From positions 20,839 to 64,791 of the forward strand of contig DYCF01000026.1 of assembly GCA_019418225.1 (NCBI GenBank): 43,953 nt of DNA, given 5' to 3'. A program made the position numbers and the translations under genes. The notes beneath the pieces were generated by a model. It saw only the letters and a list, made by a program, of their open reading frames with translations, was not told the origin of the DNA and made no database searches. Shown one piece after another: positions 43,922-43,953 of this stretch; positions within the stretch are counted from its first letter, which is position 1; each line of letters begins with the position of its first letter. Source of the DNA: Clostridiales bacterium (GTDB lineage Bacteria > Bacillota > Clostridia > Lachnospirales > Cellulosilyticaceae).

Positions 43922-43953
43922 AATTAGGTATCGTCCAAAAAATAATCAAGTAC

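Overview
The window looks like a chromosomal stretch of a low-GC, Gram-positive, spore-forming anaerobe of the class Clostridia. The grounds are strong GGAGG-type ribosome sites, many GTG/TTG starts, S-layer-homology (SLH) anchoring, a PdaA-type muramic delta-lactam deacetylase, COG1313 (PflX-like) radical SAM and DUF815 proteins, and IS66/IS256 elements. A starch- or fibre-degrading Lachnospirales member such as Cellulosilyticum would fit, but that genus is a guess. No rRNA, tRNA or CRISPR array is visible.

Layout. (1) 1-3500: clpB preceded by a ribbon-helix-helix gene with a clear sigma-A promoter. (2) 3665-6747: a PdaA-like deacetylase (+ strand), then on the minus strand a small helical protein, an orphan type II thioesterase and a COG1313 radical SAM protein. 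(3) 6770-11300: a three-gene cluster (HXXXD acyltransferase, DUF6320 membrane protein, HSL-type esterase), a mutarotase-like epimerase and a small P-loop kinase-like protein. (4) 11447-13642: a purine riboswitch controlling pbuX-xpt. (5) 13761-24452: a stand-alone 5'-3' exonuclease, a roughly 2,500-residue S-layer-anchored enzyme with pullulanase and alpha-amylase modules, a small cystatin-like protein and a secreted CuAO-N/stalk-domain protein. (6) 24453-30143: a decayed mobile region. (7) 30144-32233: glmS with its self-cleaving ribozyme and promoter. (8) 32309-43953: envelope and secretion genes (Pro-rich repeat protein, transglutaminase-like protein, SulP transporter, DUF815 ATPase, L,D-transpeptidase, M16C peptidase, lipoprotein).

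The most informative part is region 6. A relic Tn7-like transposon (about 25009-30119) carries tnsA and the 5' part of tnsB directly behind glmS. Its two ends share 20 of 24 bases in inverted orientation and begin TGTAG. The glmS-side end lies 24 bp after the glmS stop codon, as expected for attTn7. The sequences just outside the two ends are perfect 17-bp inverted copies of each other. Joining them rebuilds a strong hairpin, so the element appears to have inserted into the loop of the glmS transcription terminator and split its arms. Inside, tnsB is fused in frame to an internal piece of an M29 aminopeptidase. That piece is cut by an IS256-family element, whose other side abuts a doubly deleted IS66 relic. 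The IS256 copy has no target duplication, which fits deletion by recombination between IS copies.

Regulation visible in the sequence: a glmS ribozyme (GlcN6P feedback), a guanine-type purine riboswitch, a TTGACA-N17-TACAAT promoter for the RHH-clpB pair, and a TTGAAA-N17-TATTAT promoter followed by a 20-bp palindrome in front of the pullulanase gene. Most convergent and operon ends carry recognisable intrinsic terminators.
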